Below, piece by piece: positions 63,943 to 64,000 of a DNA stretch of 64,000 bases. The stretch spans positions 62,001 to 126,000 of the forward strand of contig CAYWGH010000008.1 of assembly GCA_964457925.1 (NCBI GenBank). The letters are read 5' to 3'. The position numbers and the translations under genes were made by a program. This stretch comes from Coneutiohabitans sp964457925. GTDB lineage: Bacteria > Zhuqueibacterota > Zhuqueibacteria > Zhuqueibacterales > Zhuqueibacteraceae. Numbering within the stretch: position 1 is the first letter of the stretch; each line of letters opens with the position of its first letter. The notes under the pieces were generated by a model, which saw only the letters and a list, made by a program, of their open reading frames with translations, did not search any database and was not told where the DNA came from.

Positions 63943-64000
63943 CGCGCGCTTCTCCCAAAGAATTCATATCTGGTATAGTTCAAATCTGCAAAATTCTGCC

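Overview
The window looks like chromosomal DNA of a free-living, Gram-negative-type bacterium of the FCB superphylum, possibly a candidate phylum such as KSB1 or a Calditrichota relative. The phylum is an inference. The support is a TonB-dependent receptor, FadL/PorV-like barrels, a LolD-like ABC system, two secreted CotH/lamin-tail proteins ending in type IX-style sorting domains, and the 'alternative' GlmU-like enzyme seen in Bacteroidetes-type bacteria. Most of the window is ordinary core and accessory metabolism. There is no large prophage, integron, CRISPR array or intact transposase.

Layout. 1-4.4 kb: the 3' end of alr, a TonB siderophore receptor, and a DUF3311/sodium:solute symporter pair. 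4.4-6.8 kb: a GT4 glycosyltransferase, a DMT-type membrane protein and a hotdog thioesterase. 6.9-12.2 kb: an ABC exporter (ATPase plus giant FtsX permease) flanked by two damaged toxin-antitoxin-like pairs. 12.4-14.3 kb (minus): efp, mtgA and a winged-helix protein. 14.3-19.8 kb (minus): three close-packed genes encoding an NTPase-Ser/Thr kinase fusion, an envelope-anchored TPR-Ig-TM-NTPase, and an outer-membrane barrel. This is the best candidate for an undescribed signalling system. A GAF-AAA-Fis sigma-54 activator lies divergently beside it. 21.6-22.1 kb: four tRNA genes (Pro, Arg, His, Glu, minus strand), followed by a dense 15/17-bp repeat array. 22.6-31.4 kb: ftsH, a secreted protein, amt, a GlmU-like enzyme, anmK and an aldo/keto reductase. 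31.4-33.9 kb: Gfo/Idh/MocA and DegT sugar enzymes. 33.9-39.3 kb: a DUF6090 protein, a GH24 lysozyme, CotH protein 1, a DUF2652-SRPBCC fusion and a frameshifted antitoxin-like gene. 39.4-48 kb: a hybrid histidine kinase, a barrel protein, fabF, an RNB exonuclease and a small gene with a visible promoter. 48-64 kb: CotH protein 2, glycogen phosphorylase, DUF2938, pyrophosphatase, YggX, a TIM-barrel isomerase, DUF2752, Yip1, a response regulator, a lipoprotein, a GH3-beta-lactamase fusion, an HD protein and YbjQ.

How genes work together. The GH3 (NagZ-like) protein and AnmK fit peptidoglycan recycling. GlmU-like, MtgA, Alr and FabF supply cell-envelope precursors. Several small toxin-antitoxin-like genes each carry a single nonsense or frameshift lesion. 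Either these modules are decaying in this lineage or some lesions are assembly errors. Dispersed repeats are conspicuous: cttcgacaggctcag units, a heptanucleotide array, and a recurring GCAACGGC hairpin.
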